Positions 5,997 through 12,779 of a stretch of 13,818 bases of DNA are shown here, piece after piece (within the stretch, counting starts at the first letter, position 1; each line of letters starts with the position of its first letter). Source of the DNA: Methanobrevibacter sp. GTDB lineage: Archaea; Methanobacteriota; Methanobacteria; Methanobacteriales; Methanobacteriaceae. Location of the stretch: assembly GCA_016291275.1 (NCBI GenBank), contig JAEEWY010000017.1:1-13818 (forward strand). The letters are read 5' to 3'. Position numbers and translations under genes: made by a program. A model generated the notes under the pieces. That model was not told where the DNA came from. It did no database searches and saw nothing but the letters and a program-made list of their open reading frames with translations.

Positions 5997-6152
5997 GGGG
6001 TTATGGTGTAACCTGGCATCATCTGGGACTCCAGTTGTCTTTGAAGAAATACGCGTAGTCTGATGATCAGTATACATTGGTTATGTGATGACCAATTGGA
6101 GTACTGAGGCAAGAGAAATCCTAGGATCGGGGTTCAAATCCCTGTGACCCCA
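5997..6152 (+). tRNA. tRNA-Trp (CCA) with an 83-nt intron
   Basis: The exons are 5997-6034 and 6118-6152. Acceptor GGGGTTA pairs with TGACCCC and the anticodon CCA is at 6031-6033. The anticodon stem TGGGA (6024-6028) pairs with TCCTA (6119-6123), the T loop is TTCAAAT, and the discriminator is A. The intron interrupts the gene after position 37. The splice sites fit a bulge-helix-bulge: bulge A36-G37 plus the first intron base, a central helix of CTCC with AGAG (three pairs and one C-A), and a bulge of three A. The outer helix is TGTC (6036-6039) with GGCA (6108-6111). No CCA is encoded. Confidence 0.95.
6035..6117 (+). ncRNA. Box C/D guide RNA inside the tRNA-Trp intron
   Basis: The intron carries TGATGA (6061-6066, box C), GTGATGA (6085-6091, box C') and CTGA (6104-6107, box D). 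The spacer between C' and D is exactly 12 nt. Bases 6093-6102 can form ten continuous pairs (one G-T) with 6028-6037 of the same pre-tRNA. The fifth base upstream of box D (G6099) pairs with C6031, which is anticodon position C34. By the box D plus five rule this guides 2'-O-methylation of C34. Such guides in tRNA-Trp introns are known from other Euryarchaeota. I could not find a matching D' guide for U39. Confidence 0.85.
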
Positions 6153-6211
6153 TTTTTACTTAATTTTTACTATTTTTATTAGATTTTTTCAATTTTTACA
6201 TTTTTATAGCT

Positions 6212-6276
6212 TATTTTAGGTAAATTTTCATAATTTTCATTTTTTGCTTATTTTTTAGTCTATTTTAGGTAAGTTT
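6212..6276. repeat. 16-bp direct repeat pair, TATTTTAGGTAARTTT
   Basis: Copies at 6212-6227 and 6261-6276 differ at one base and are 49 bp apart. They lie in the T-rich 182-bp space between tRNA-Trp and the metallo-hydrolase gene. They could be regulatory or chance in AT-rich DNA. Confidence 0.45.
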
Positions 6277-6334
6277 ATTTACTATTTCTTAAAGAATATT
6301 TAATAGATTTTAAATTAATTTTTTAAGTGATATT

Positions 6335-6982
6335 ATGGAAAAAATCAATAATGTTTATTGTATTGAAGGTGTAATGGCTGATTCCAATTCATATCTGATA
6401 GACAATATCGATTCAGATTCAGAATATGATTACATTTTGGTGGATGCTGGAACTGGTCAGAGCAATTCAAACTTATTTTCAAAAATCAAAGAGATAGGCA
6501 TTGAGCCTGAGGATATAGAATTGATTGTAAACACTCATTGCCACTATGACCATGTTGGTGGAAATGACTTTTTCCCAAATGCAAAAATAGCTATTCATAA
6601 GATTGATGCTATTGCACTCAGAGATCCTGAAAGTGAATTGACAGTTTCCTCATTATTTGGTTCAATAGTCAGAAGGCATGATGTTGATATTGAACTTGAA
6701 GAAGGAGATAAAATAGCTAATTTTGAAGTTATTAACACTCCTGGCCATACCAAAGGGGGAATTTCATTATATGATGGTGAAATTCTCATTAGTGGAGATA
6801 CCATTTTTGCAAATGGTGGAGTAGGTCGTATGGATATTGGTGGAGATCCTAATGACATGAAGGCATCATTAATGCGTTTAAAGGAGTTGGATGTTGAATA
6901 TTTGCTTCCAGGTCATGGTCCTTGGGTGAAAAATGGAAATCAGCATATTGAAATGTCTTGCATGATGATGGGAATAAGATAA
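6335..6982 (+). CDS. Metallo-beta-lactamase-fold hydrolase (glyoxalase II-like)
   Basis: A 215-residue cytoplasmic protein of the metallo-beta-lactamase superfamily. The metal-binding set is complete: THCHYDH at residues 67-73 (H68, H70, D72, H73), PGHT with H138, SGDT with D155, and PGHG with H194. The compact size and GGVGRMD loop (161-167) resemble glyoxalase II or related thioester and lactone hydrolases. They do not resemble the RNase J/CPSF branch, as there is no beta-CASP insert. There is no signal peptide. The ATG at 6335 follows AAGTGAT by three bases. It is probably monocistronic; the next gene, trkA, faces it from the opposite strand. The substrate cannot be read from the sequence. 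Confidence 0.9.
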   Translation: MEKINNVYCIEGVMADSNSYLIDNIDSDSEYDYILVDAGTGQSNSNLFSKIKEIGIEPEDIELIVNTHCHYDHVGGNDFFPNAKIAIHKIDAIALRDPESELTVSSLFGSIVRRHDVDIELEEGDKIANFEVINTPGHTKGGISLYDGEILISGDTIFANGGVGRMDIGGDPNDMKASLMRLKELDVEYLLPGHGPWVKNGNQHIEMSCMMMGIR

Positions 6983-7054
6983 TAATTATTTTATTCCATT
7001 TTTTTATTGAAAAACTAATTAGTTTCAATATGTACGAATTAATATTTCATTCAT

Positions 7055-7061
7055 AAAAAAA
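7055..7061 (-). terminator. T-run terminator of trkA
   Basis: On the minus strand seven T follow the trkA stop after a C-rich stretch (ATCCCCAATCCCC). An imperfect palindrome centred near 7018 (TTGAA, ACTAA, TTAGTTTCAA) lies between the two convergent genes and may serve the plus-strand hydrolase gene. Confidence 0.45.
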
Positions 7062-7074
7062 GGGGATTGGGGAT

Positions 7075-7749
7075 TTAAAATCCGAATAATCCTCCAGCAC
7101 CCATAAATTTCTTTTCAGCTTTTTCAAAAGCATTTCTTTTTACAAGAATGGAAATCTTGTCCCCGTTGCTTAAAATGTCATCAGGTTGAGGAATTTCCAA
7201 TTCGTGATTATCGTTATTTTTAGAGATGATAATGTAATCCTTTGTTGGAGAGAATTCAGAAACTTTCTTTCCAAATACTTTAGGGTTTTGAATAGTCATA
7301 TCTAAAATTTCTGCATTACCTGCACCAAATGCCATTAAGTCTGCTACATTTGGTCTTGTAATTACTTTTTCGAGGAATCCTGCTGCAGTTCTTTCAGGAC
7401 TGATTACCTTATCGATTCCTACTTTCTTAAATGCCTCTTCGTGGTCAGGGTTACTTACCCTAGCAATGATTTTCCCATCAGTGTATTCCTTAACAAGAAT
7501 ACAAGAAAGTAGGTTTGATTCATCATTACCGGTAGTTGCTACAAAAACATCTGCTTCTTCAATATTCGCTTCTTCCAATGTCTTTGTATCGGTTCCACTA
7601 CCGCAAATGACCATTGCATCCAATTCCTCTGAAGCTTGATCACATAAGTCATCATTGCTTTCAATAATTGTTACATCATAACCATGAATGATTAAACGGT
7701 CTGCAAGGGAAAGCCCTACACGACCTCCGCCCATAATCACAATATACAT
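7075..7749 (-). CDS. trkA: Trk potassium uptake regulatory subunit TrkA
   Basis: TrkA is the cytoplasmic NAD(H)-binding RCK subunit that gates the TrkH potassium channel/transporter. The 224-residue protein has one TrkA_N Rossmann domain (residues 1 to about 125), with the glycine motif MGGGRVG at 6-12 and E30 at the end of the second strand, which favours NAD over NADP. A TrkA_C domain follows at about 135-215. This single-repeat architecture is common in archaea; bacterial TrkA often has two copies. I chose ATG 7749 because an AGGTG site lies six bases before it; the GTG three codons upstream is part of that site. The partner trkH lies upstream on the same strand, 238 bp away, with only AT-rich DNA between, so trkA may also have its own promoter. 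The C terminus GAGGLFGF is Gly-rich. Confidence 0.93.
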   Translation of the reverse strand: MYIVIMGGGRVGLSLADRLIIHGYDVTIIESNDDLCDQASEELDAMVICGSGTDTKTLEEANIEEADVFVATTGNDESNLLSCILVKEYTDGKIIARVSNPDHEEAFKKVGIDKVISPERTAAGFLEKVITRPNVADLMAFGAGNAEILDMTIQNPKVFGKKVSEFSPTKDYIIISKNNDNHELEIPQPDDILSNGDKISILVKRNAFEKAEKKFMGAGGLFGF

Positions 7750-7987
7750 AACAAACACCTAAAAAACTTTTTTTAATAAAAAAATTCTGCAATTTTTTCA
7801 AGTCATTAATATTTATAATAGTTAATATTGTTGTAATTTTCAAAAATTTTTATGAAAATTAACATATTGTTTTAATATCTTAATTTATATTTATAAATCT
7901 TTCGTAATGTTAGTTTTTATCTATTAAAACAATAATAAAAAGAGTGTTTTTAAGGGGGATTCTAAAGGGTAAAAGGATGGTGATTTT

Positions 7988-9466
7988 TTATTCACTTGAA
8001 CCATTTTTCTTCATGCTTTTGATTCTTCTTTTTGGGTATAGCAATCCGCCAATTGTTCTAAATACCACTAAGACAGGTATGATTTCCAATCTTCCAATCC
8101 ACATAAGGAAAATCAAGGTTAATTTTAGAGGTATTGGCAATCCTCCAAAGACTATTCCGGTACTTAATCCATTATTGCTTTGTAATGAGATGACGTCAAA
8201 TAATGCTGTAAATGGGTCATAGCCATAGATAGTCATCATTATCCATCCGAATACCAGGAACATAAAGAATATCACTATATATGCAGATGCCTCTTTAATT
8301 TCCCTTTCATTTATTTTCTTACCTCCAATTCTGGTACTTACAACTCTTCCTTCCGGTGAAACCAGGTTTGTGACAGTTAGGTTCATTCCTTTAAGTACAG
8401 TGATTATCCTAATGAGCTTTAAACCCCCACTGGTTGAACCTGAAGAACCGCCAATTAGCATTAGGACCATTAACACAATAAGTGAAGAGCTGCCCCAGCT
8501 TGCAAGTTCATATGGAGGAACCACATTTGCACCAGTAGTTGTAATTGCAGAAACAATGGTGAACAATTCCTCGATAGGTACCATCTTATTAGTAACTAAA
8601 ATGAATATGCTTGCAATTGCAATCAAGAAAATAAGCAATTGGAATTGGACATCCTTTAAGACAGATTTTCCTCTTGTTTTAACAATTTTATAATGGATGG
8701 AAAAGCTTGTTGCACCTAAAATCATTAAAGCCATAGTGATTATGTAAACCAAGTTGTTTTGATAGAATCCAACATTTGCATTTTTTATTGACATTCCTCC
8801 AGTGGAAATGCTGGTAAATGTAAGGTTTATTGCATCAAATATTGGAAGGCCAGCTAAAATAAAAAGAAATATTCCTGCAGCGGTATAAATTAGATAAATT
8901 TCCAAAGCCTTTCTTAAGGTATTTGCAATGTTTGGCTTGATCTTTTCCTCTCTTGCTTCTGATTTATATAATCTTGATGCAGCAGTACCTGATCTGATAA
9001 GAATTCCGATAAATATGATTACAATTCCCAATCCACCTATCCATTGTTCCAAACTTCTCAAGAATAAGATAGATTTAGGCAAGATTTCAACGTTTACAAA
9101 AAAAGTCATTCCACTACCTGTCCATGCAGACATGTTTTCAAAAAGTGCATCAACAAAGTGGATATCTAATGAAAGAGCCATGATTGAAGCTCCAATCATT
9201 GAAGCCCATAGCCATGCAAAGGATGATATCAGCATTCCATGCTTCAGTCTAAGCTTGCTGTATTTTGCGAATTTTTTAGTGAAAGCGGTTCCTAAAAGGA
9301 ATGAAATAAAGCAAGGAATTAAAAAAGCGCTAACTTTAATGTACTCTCCATATATCAATGCAACTAGAATAGGGGCTAATAAAACAACACCTAATCCTTG
9401 CATAATGTATCCTAAATAATGGAGTACAACCAACAAATCCGCTTTAGTGATATATTTCCTTTTCAT
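7988..9466 (-). CDS. trkH: Trk potassium uptake membrane subunit TrkH
   Basis: TrkH is the potassium-conducting membrane subunit, working with TrkA. At 492 residues it is of normal length, and it is hydrophobic throughout with about ten or more membrane helices. Each of the four pore loops keeps its filter glycine: WTGSGMT (about 115-121), STGGMS (about 221-226), TTTGANV and SNNGLSTG. The stretch GGSSGSTSGGLKLIR is also characteristic of TrkH/KtrB. The ATG at 9466 has no ribosome binding site, while a TATA-like ATATTTAAATAT lies 24-35 bases before it, so the mRNA is probably leaderless. The C-terminal tail is basic and cytoplasmic (KRRIKSMKKNGSSE). It diverges from the flippase-like gene. Confidence 0.94.
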   Translation of the reverse strand: MKRKYITKADLLVVLHYLGYIMQGLGVVLLAPILVALIYGEYIKVSAFLIPCFISFLLGTAFTKKFAKYSKLRLKHGMLISSFAWLWASMIGASIMALSLDIHFVDALFENMSAWTGSGMTFFVNVEILPKSILFLRSLEQWIGGLGIVIIFIGILIRSGTAASRLYKSEAREEKIKPNIANTLRKALEIYLIYTAAGIFLFILAGLPIFDAINLTFTSISTGGMSIKNANVGFYQNNLVYIITMALMILGATSFSIHYKIVKTRGKSVLKDVQFQLLIFLIAIASIFILVTNKMVPIEELFTIVSAITTTGANVVPPYELASWGSSSLIVLMVLMLIGGSSGSTSGGLKLIRIITVLKGMNLTVTNLVSPEGRVVSTRIGGKKINEREIKEASAYIVIFFMFLVFGWIMMTIYGYDPFTALFDVISLQSNNGLSTGIVFGGLPIPLKLTLIFLMWIGRLEIIPVLVVFRTIGGLLYPKRRIKSMKKNGSSE

Positions 9467-9489
9467 ACAAATATTGATTATACTTTTGC

Positions 9490-9501
9490 ATATTTAAATA
9501 T
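9490..9501 (-). promoter_or_regulatory. TATA box of a leaderless trkH transcript
   Basis: ATATTTAAATAT is centred about 29 bases before the trkH ATG, the normal distance from an archaeal TATA box to the transcription start. No Shine-Dalgarno sequence is present. Start of transcription at or very near the ATG is inferred. Confidence 0.5.
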
Positions 9502-9510
9502 TATTATAGT

Positions 9511-9610
9511 TTAGTTTTTATATATACAAACTATACTGGGTTAAGATAGGATTTGGATGGGATTTGGATGTGATTTTCGTTAACTTAGTTTTTATATATG
9601 CAAACTATAC
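9511..9610. repeat. Two 26-bp direct repeats with TATA-like cores
   Basis: Copies at 9511-9536 and 9585-9610 read TTAGTTTTTATATAT, then A or G, then CAAACTATAC. They differ at one base and lie 74 bp apart. Each contains AGTTT and AAACT arms around a TATATAT core. They sit in the divergent space between trkH and the flippase-like gene. Between them is a shorter repeat of GGATTTGGATG. Confidence 0.75.
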
Positions 9611-9704
9611 CAAGTTAAATATATAATTTTAAATAAAAGATTTATTAAATATTCTAATAATGAGATTATTTTTTTCATTAAATGATATGATTTTTTTAAA
9701 ATCA

Positions 9705-9713
9705 TTTATAAAT
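9705..9713 (+). promoter_or_regulatory. TATA box of the flippase-like gene
   Basis: TTTATAAAT is centred 28 bases before the ATG at 9737, and no ribosome binding site is visible. A leaderless transcript is the simplest reading, mirroring trkH on the other strand. Confidence 0.5.
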
Positions 9714-9736
9714 TAAGAAAAACAGTAGTTGATAAA

Positions 9737-10957
9737 ATGAAAAATAAGAAAGTACTTATATTTTTATTAGTCGGTTTGGCAATAATGGCTGTTATGCTAT
9801 ACTTCATTGGTATAGGAGAGGTCATTGAAGCTCTAAAAGAATCAAATTTATGGCTTGTTTTATTAGCTATTGTTATACAGATCTTTACTTATTTTTTATA
9901 CACATGGAGATGGAACATCATCAACAAGACTGCTGATATGGATTTGGGAATAAAAAAATCACTTCCTATGGTTTTAGTTAGCTTAGCTGTAAACAACATC
10001 ACTCCAAGTGGTCGTGGTGGTGGAGAACCTGTAAGGGCTTATCTCTTAGCGAAAGAAGGAAAATTTAAATTTGAGGACGCTTTTGCTACTGTAATTGCAG
10101 ATAGGGCTTTAGATACCTTTCCATTTGTTATACTTGCTATCTTAACAATCATTGGAATAATCTTTACTTTTTCATTGGATATTAAATTGATAGCTTTCCT
10201 TGTGATTATGGTCACTCTAATCACTGTGGGAGTTATTTTACTGATTTATGTATGTATCAATGAAGCTTTTGGTGTAAAGCTCACCTCATGGATTATTAAA
10301 ATCGTTAGCAGGTTCTATAAGAAATTCAATGAGAGCACTGAAAAAAGAATTATTGAGGCAGTTAAAACTTTCCAAGCTAGAATGAATGCATTGCTTAGAG
10401 AAAAATCTATCATATATTACGCCCTCCCATTATCCTTTGTGATTTGGATTTTTGAAATCTTAAGGGTTTATGTGGTCTTTTTGGCATTCGGTGCAAAAGT
10501 CAGTCCAATCGTCATTGGCGAAGTGTTTATTCTAGCATCATTTGTAGGTATGGTGCCACTCCTTCCTGGTGGTCTCGGTGCTGTAGATGGTATAATGATT
10601 CTCTTCTATGCTAATGCAGGAATCACTGCATCATTAAGTGCTGCAGCAACTGTTGTGGAAAGATTGATTTCATTTTGGATGACAACATTCGTAGGATTGA
10701 TATTCCTTACAATGTTTGGAACAAGTGTTTTAGACAAGGCATTCGCACTTGCAGGATCTAGAAAGGATGATAAGGAAGATACGAAAGCCATTGAAGAATT
10801 GCCTAAAGAAGATGAATCAATCGAAGATAGCGATTCTGATGTAGAGGAAGAACCTGTTCTTGAAGTCTTAGAGGATGAAGAGTTAGAGGAAGAACCGGTT
10901 CTTGAAGTTTTGGACGATGAAGAAAAAGAAATCTTAGAAGAAAAAGTTCAAAACTAG
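9737..10957 (+). CDS. Flippase-like/LPG-synthase-type integral membrane protein
   Basis: A 406-residue membrane protein of the UPF0104 family (lysylphosphatidylglycerol synthase transmembrane region, related to archaeal AglD). It has about eight hydrophobic helices between residues 5 and 340. The family motifs are NNITPSGRGGGEPVRAYLL (about 90-108), the ADRALD segment (about 121-126), and LLPGGLGAVDG (about 275-285) followed by VVERLISFW. There is no soluble glycosyltransferase or aminoacyl-transferase domain. The role is therefore probably lipid- or lipid-linked-sugar-related, but the substrate is not shown. The last 65 residues are a strongly acidic cytoplasmic-type tail containing two copies of EEEPVLEVL(E/D)DEE. 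Its codon use and composition differ from the membrane part. It ends before a clear hairpin terminator and is monocistronic. Confidence 0.85.
   Translation: MKNKKVLIFLLVGLAIMAVMLYFIGIGEVIEALKESNLWLVLLAIVIQIFTYFLYTWRWNIINKTADMDLGIKKSLPMVLVSLAVNNITPSGRGGGEPVRAYLLAKEGKFKFEDAFATVIADRALDTFPFVILAILTIIGIIFTFSLDIKLIAFLVIMVTLITVGVILLIYVCINEAFGVKLTSWIIKIVSRFYKKFNESTEKRIIEAVKTFQARMNALLREKSIIYYALPLSFVIWIFEILRVYVVFLAFGAKVSPIVIGEVFILASFVGMVPLLPGGLGAVDGIMILFYANAGITASLSAAATVVERLISFWMTTFVGLIFLTMFGTSVLDKAFALAGSRKDDKEDTKAIEELPKEDESIEDSDSDVEEEPVLEVLEDEELEEEPVLEVLDDEEKEILEEKVQN
10844..10927 (+). repeat. 42-bp tandem duplication in the acidic tail
   Basis: Units 10844-10885 and 10886-10927 are 14 codons each and encode EEEPVLEVLEDEEL and EEEPVLEVLDDEEK. 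The DNA copies differ mostly at third positions, so the duplication is not brand new and the peptide appears to be conserved between copies. Confidence 0.8.
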
Positions 10958-10995
10958 AAATAATCAAAAATTTAATAAGTTGATAAAATAAGTTT

Positions 10996-11020
10996 AAGAG
11001 CTAAATTAATAGCTCTTTTT
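10996..11020 (+). terminator. Hairpin terminator after the flippase-like gene
   Basis: AAGAGCTA, six-base loop AATTAA, TAGCTCTT, then further T. The eight perfect pairs plus T run resemble an intrinsic terminator. The stem is symmetrical and lies between convergent genes, so it could also serve the minus-strand gene at 11061. Confidence 0.7.
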
Positions 11021-11060
11021 AATAATTTTTCTATTTTTTAATAAGTCTATTTTTTAATAG

Positions 11061-11450
11061 TTAATTTGGAATCACAGTTACATTTCCAATATATGTGCAT
11101 CCTTGATACTTGTCATCACCTGCAAAGGTGAAATCACCATAATAATTGTCTTTACCTGCATCTTCCAGGTATTGGGCATTTTCTATAAAGAATTCACCGT
11201 TTTCATCCGTTTGCGTATCCACTAATGTTCCCATTTGGTATCCTGGCTTGTGGTATGTTATTGTTTTATTAGGCACAGACATTCCATAGGCATCAATCAA
11301 TGCCCCCTTGAATGTATCTCCTTCTTGAACTTCAGTATTATTGATTATCATAAAGGTAGCCACATCATTGTTGAACTGGAACCAGAATACCCCAATGCAT
11401 ATTGCAAATGCAATTAGCAGAAGTAAAAAATAATAGCTTTCTCTTTCCAT
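11061..11450 (-). CDS. Small membrane-anchored extracytoplasmic beta-domain protein
   Basis: I recognise no specific family name. The 129-residue protein starts with a basic/acidic patch and one hydrophobic helix (YYFLLLLIAFAICIGVFWF, residues 6-24) without a clear cleavage site, so it is probably N-terminally anchored with the rest outside. Residues 40-129 look like a single Ig-like/carboxypeptidase-regulatory-like beta-sandwich, with GALIDAYGMSVPNKTITY, then TDENGEFFIENA, then FAGDDKYQGCTYIGNVTV. That pattern of new-value, linkage and Gly-Glu-Phe turn is common in methanogen surface proteins. The ATG at 11450 follows AAGGTG by five bases. It stands alone, facing the flippase-like gene and diverging from ftr. 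A surface or adhesin-like role is an inference. Confidence 0.75.
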   Translation of the reverse strand: MERESYYFLLLLIAFAICIGVFWFQFNNDVATFMIINNTEVQEGDTFKGALIDAYGMSVPNKTITYHKPGYQMGTLVDTQTDENGEFFIENAQYLEDAGKDNYYGDFTFAGDDKYQGCTYIGNVTVIPN

Positions 11451-11659
11451 TTAGACACCTTAATTTTAGTTTTAACATTATAATTAAATTATAATTAATT
11501 ATAATCACATTATAATCATTTATTATATTAGAAAATATTTTAAATAAAGTTTACTTTTTATTTAAGAAATATTTGCAATCAAATAGGAAACTTTATTTTA
11601 ATGAATTAATATATAATTAATTATTAGTATAAATTAGATAATTTTAATTTTTTTAAATT

Positions 11660-11671
11660 AATCTCGAGATT
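11660..11671 (+). promoter_or_regulatory. 12-bp perfect palindrome upstream of ftr
   Basis: AATCTCGAGATT lies 45 bp before the ftr ATG, in the likely leader or start region. With a two-base offset the symmetry extends into flanking TAAATTAA and TTAATTTA. TATA candidates are at 11606-11618 and 11628-11635. It is the only GC-containing patch in this AT-rich space and may be an operator or an RNA hairpin. Confidence 0.5.
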
Positions 11672-11716
11672 TTAATTTATTCTAATTCAATATTTAAATA
11701 TTTAAATGGTGAAAAA

Positions 11717-12610
11717 ATGGAAATTAACGGTGTAGAAATTAAAGATACTTTCGCAGAAGGTTTCGGAATTAAAGTAACTAGAATTTTAGTAACTGCAGCA
11801 ACTCCAAGACTTGCAAAAATCGCAGCAACTGAAGCAACTGGTTACGGAACTTCTGTAATCGGATGTCCTGCTGAAGCAGGTATTGACTGTTTTGTACCAG
11901 CTGAATGTACTCCTGACGGAAGACCTGGTTACGCAATCATGATCTGTCAAGGTGGTAAAAAAGCACTCGATCACGAATTAATGGAAAGAATCGGTATGTG
12001 TGTATTAACTGCTCCTACTGCAGCTGCATTCAACTTACTTGAATCTGAAGAAACCTTAAAAACCGGTAACAAACTCAAATTCTTCGGTGACGGTTACGAA
12101 AAAGAATGCTGCATTGACGGCAGAAAAGTACACTCCATTCCAATCATGTCTGGTGACTTCTTAGTAGAATCCGAATTCGGTTACAAAGATGGTGTAGCTG
12201 GAGGAAACTTCTTCATTTTAGCTAAAGATGTAATGGCTGGAGTAAAAGCAGCACAATTAGCTGTAAAAGCAATTTCCCACGTACCTGGTACTATTACCCC
12301 ATTCCCTGGTGGTATGGTTGCTTCCGGTTCCAAAGTAGGATCCAACAAATATTCCAAATTCTTAAACGCATCCACTAACGAAAAAATGTGTGTAACCTTA
12401 AAAGACCAAGTAGACTCTGACATCAGACCAGATGCAGACGGTGTATTTGAAATCGTTATTGATGGTGTAGACGAAGAATCTGTAAAAGCAGCTATGAAAG
12501 CAGGTATTATGGCAGCATGTACTGTTGACGGTGTACTTGAAATCAGTGCAGGTAACTTCGACGGTAAATTAGGTTCTTACATCATGAAATTACACGAATT
12601 ATTCGAATAA
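11717..12610 (+). CDS. ftr: Formylmethanofuran:tetrahydromethanopterin formyltransferase
   Basis: Ftr moves the formyl group from formylmethanofuran to tetrahydromethanopterin, the second step of methane formation from CO2, in the cytoplasm. The 297-residue protein has the family's normal length. Its sequence is Ftr from end to end: MEINGVEIKDTFAEGFGIKV at the start, ILVTAATPRLAKIAATEATG, CPAEAGIDCFVP, TPDGRPGYAI, KLKFFGDGYEK, GVAGGNFFI, and ITPFPGGMVASGSKVGSNKY (about 193-212). There is a C-terminal IVIDGVDEESVKAA with LHELF at the end. Codon use is more biased than in the neighbours (many GTA, GGT and GAA codons), as expected for a highly expressed gene. A GGTGA site is four bases before the ATG. 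It is monocistronic, with a palindrome in front and a strong terminator behind. Other methanogenesis genes are not in the window. Confidence 0.96.
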   Translation: MEINGVEIKDTFAEGFGIKVTRILVTAATPRLAKIAATEATGYGTSVIGCPAEAGIDCFVPAECTPDGRPGYAIMICQGGKKALDHELMERIGMCVLTAPTAAAFNLLESEETLKTGNKLKFFGDGYEKECCIDGRKVHSIPIMSGDFLVESEFGYKDGVAGGNFFILAKDVMAGVKAAQLAVKAISHVPGTITPFPGGMVASGSKVGSNKYSKFLNASTNEKMCVTLKDQVDSDIRPDADGVFEIVIDGVDEESVKAAMKAGIMAACTVDGVLEISAGNFDGKLGSYIMKLHELFE

Positions 12611-12672
12611 TTCTGTAATTCATTAAAATTTAATTAAATTAGTACATTAGCTTAAGATGGTGTATTAATATT

Positions 12673-12711
12673 TTGAGATAATATTATTATCTCAACTCTT
12701 TTTCTTTTTTT
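12673..12711 (+). terminator. Strong hairpin terminator of ftr
   Basis: TTGAGATAAT, three-base loop, ATTATCTCAA (12673-12695), then a T-rich run with TTTTT and TTTTTTT. The ten perfect pairs plus T tract sit 62 bases after the ftr stop. This is the clearest intrinsic-type terminator in the window, in keeping with a highly transcribed gene. Confidence 0.8.
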
Positions 12712-12779
12712 ATTAATATCTATTTTATCTATTTTTTAACAAATTTTTTGAAATTGCATTACAATTTAGAGGTAGGGGA

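Noticed and set aside
6067..6084. A D' guide for U39 of tRNA-Trp
   Set aside because: No complementarity to the U39 region could be found at the plus-five position and no acceptable D' box is present.
7944..9419. Plus-strand open frames inside the trkH region
   Set aside because: They are antisense shadows of a strongly supported membrane protein gene and lack binding sites.
11717..12610. Calling this gene mch (methenyl-H4MPT cyclohydrolase)
   Set aside because: The N terminus MEINGV, the FFGDGYEK and TPFPGG motifs and the 297-residue length are those of Ftr.
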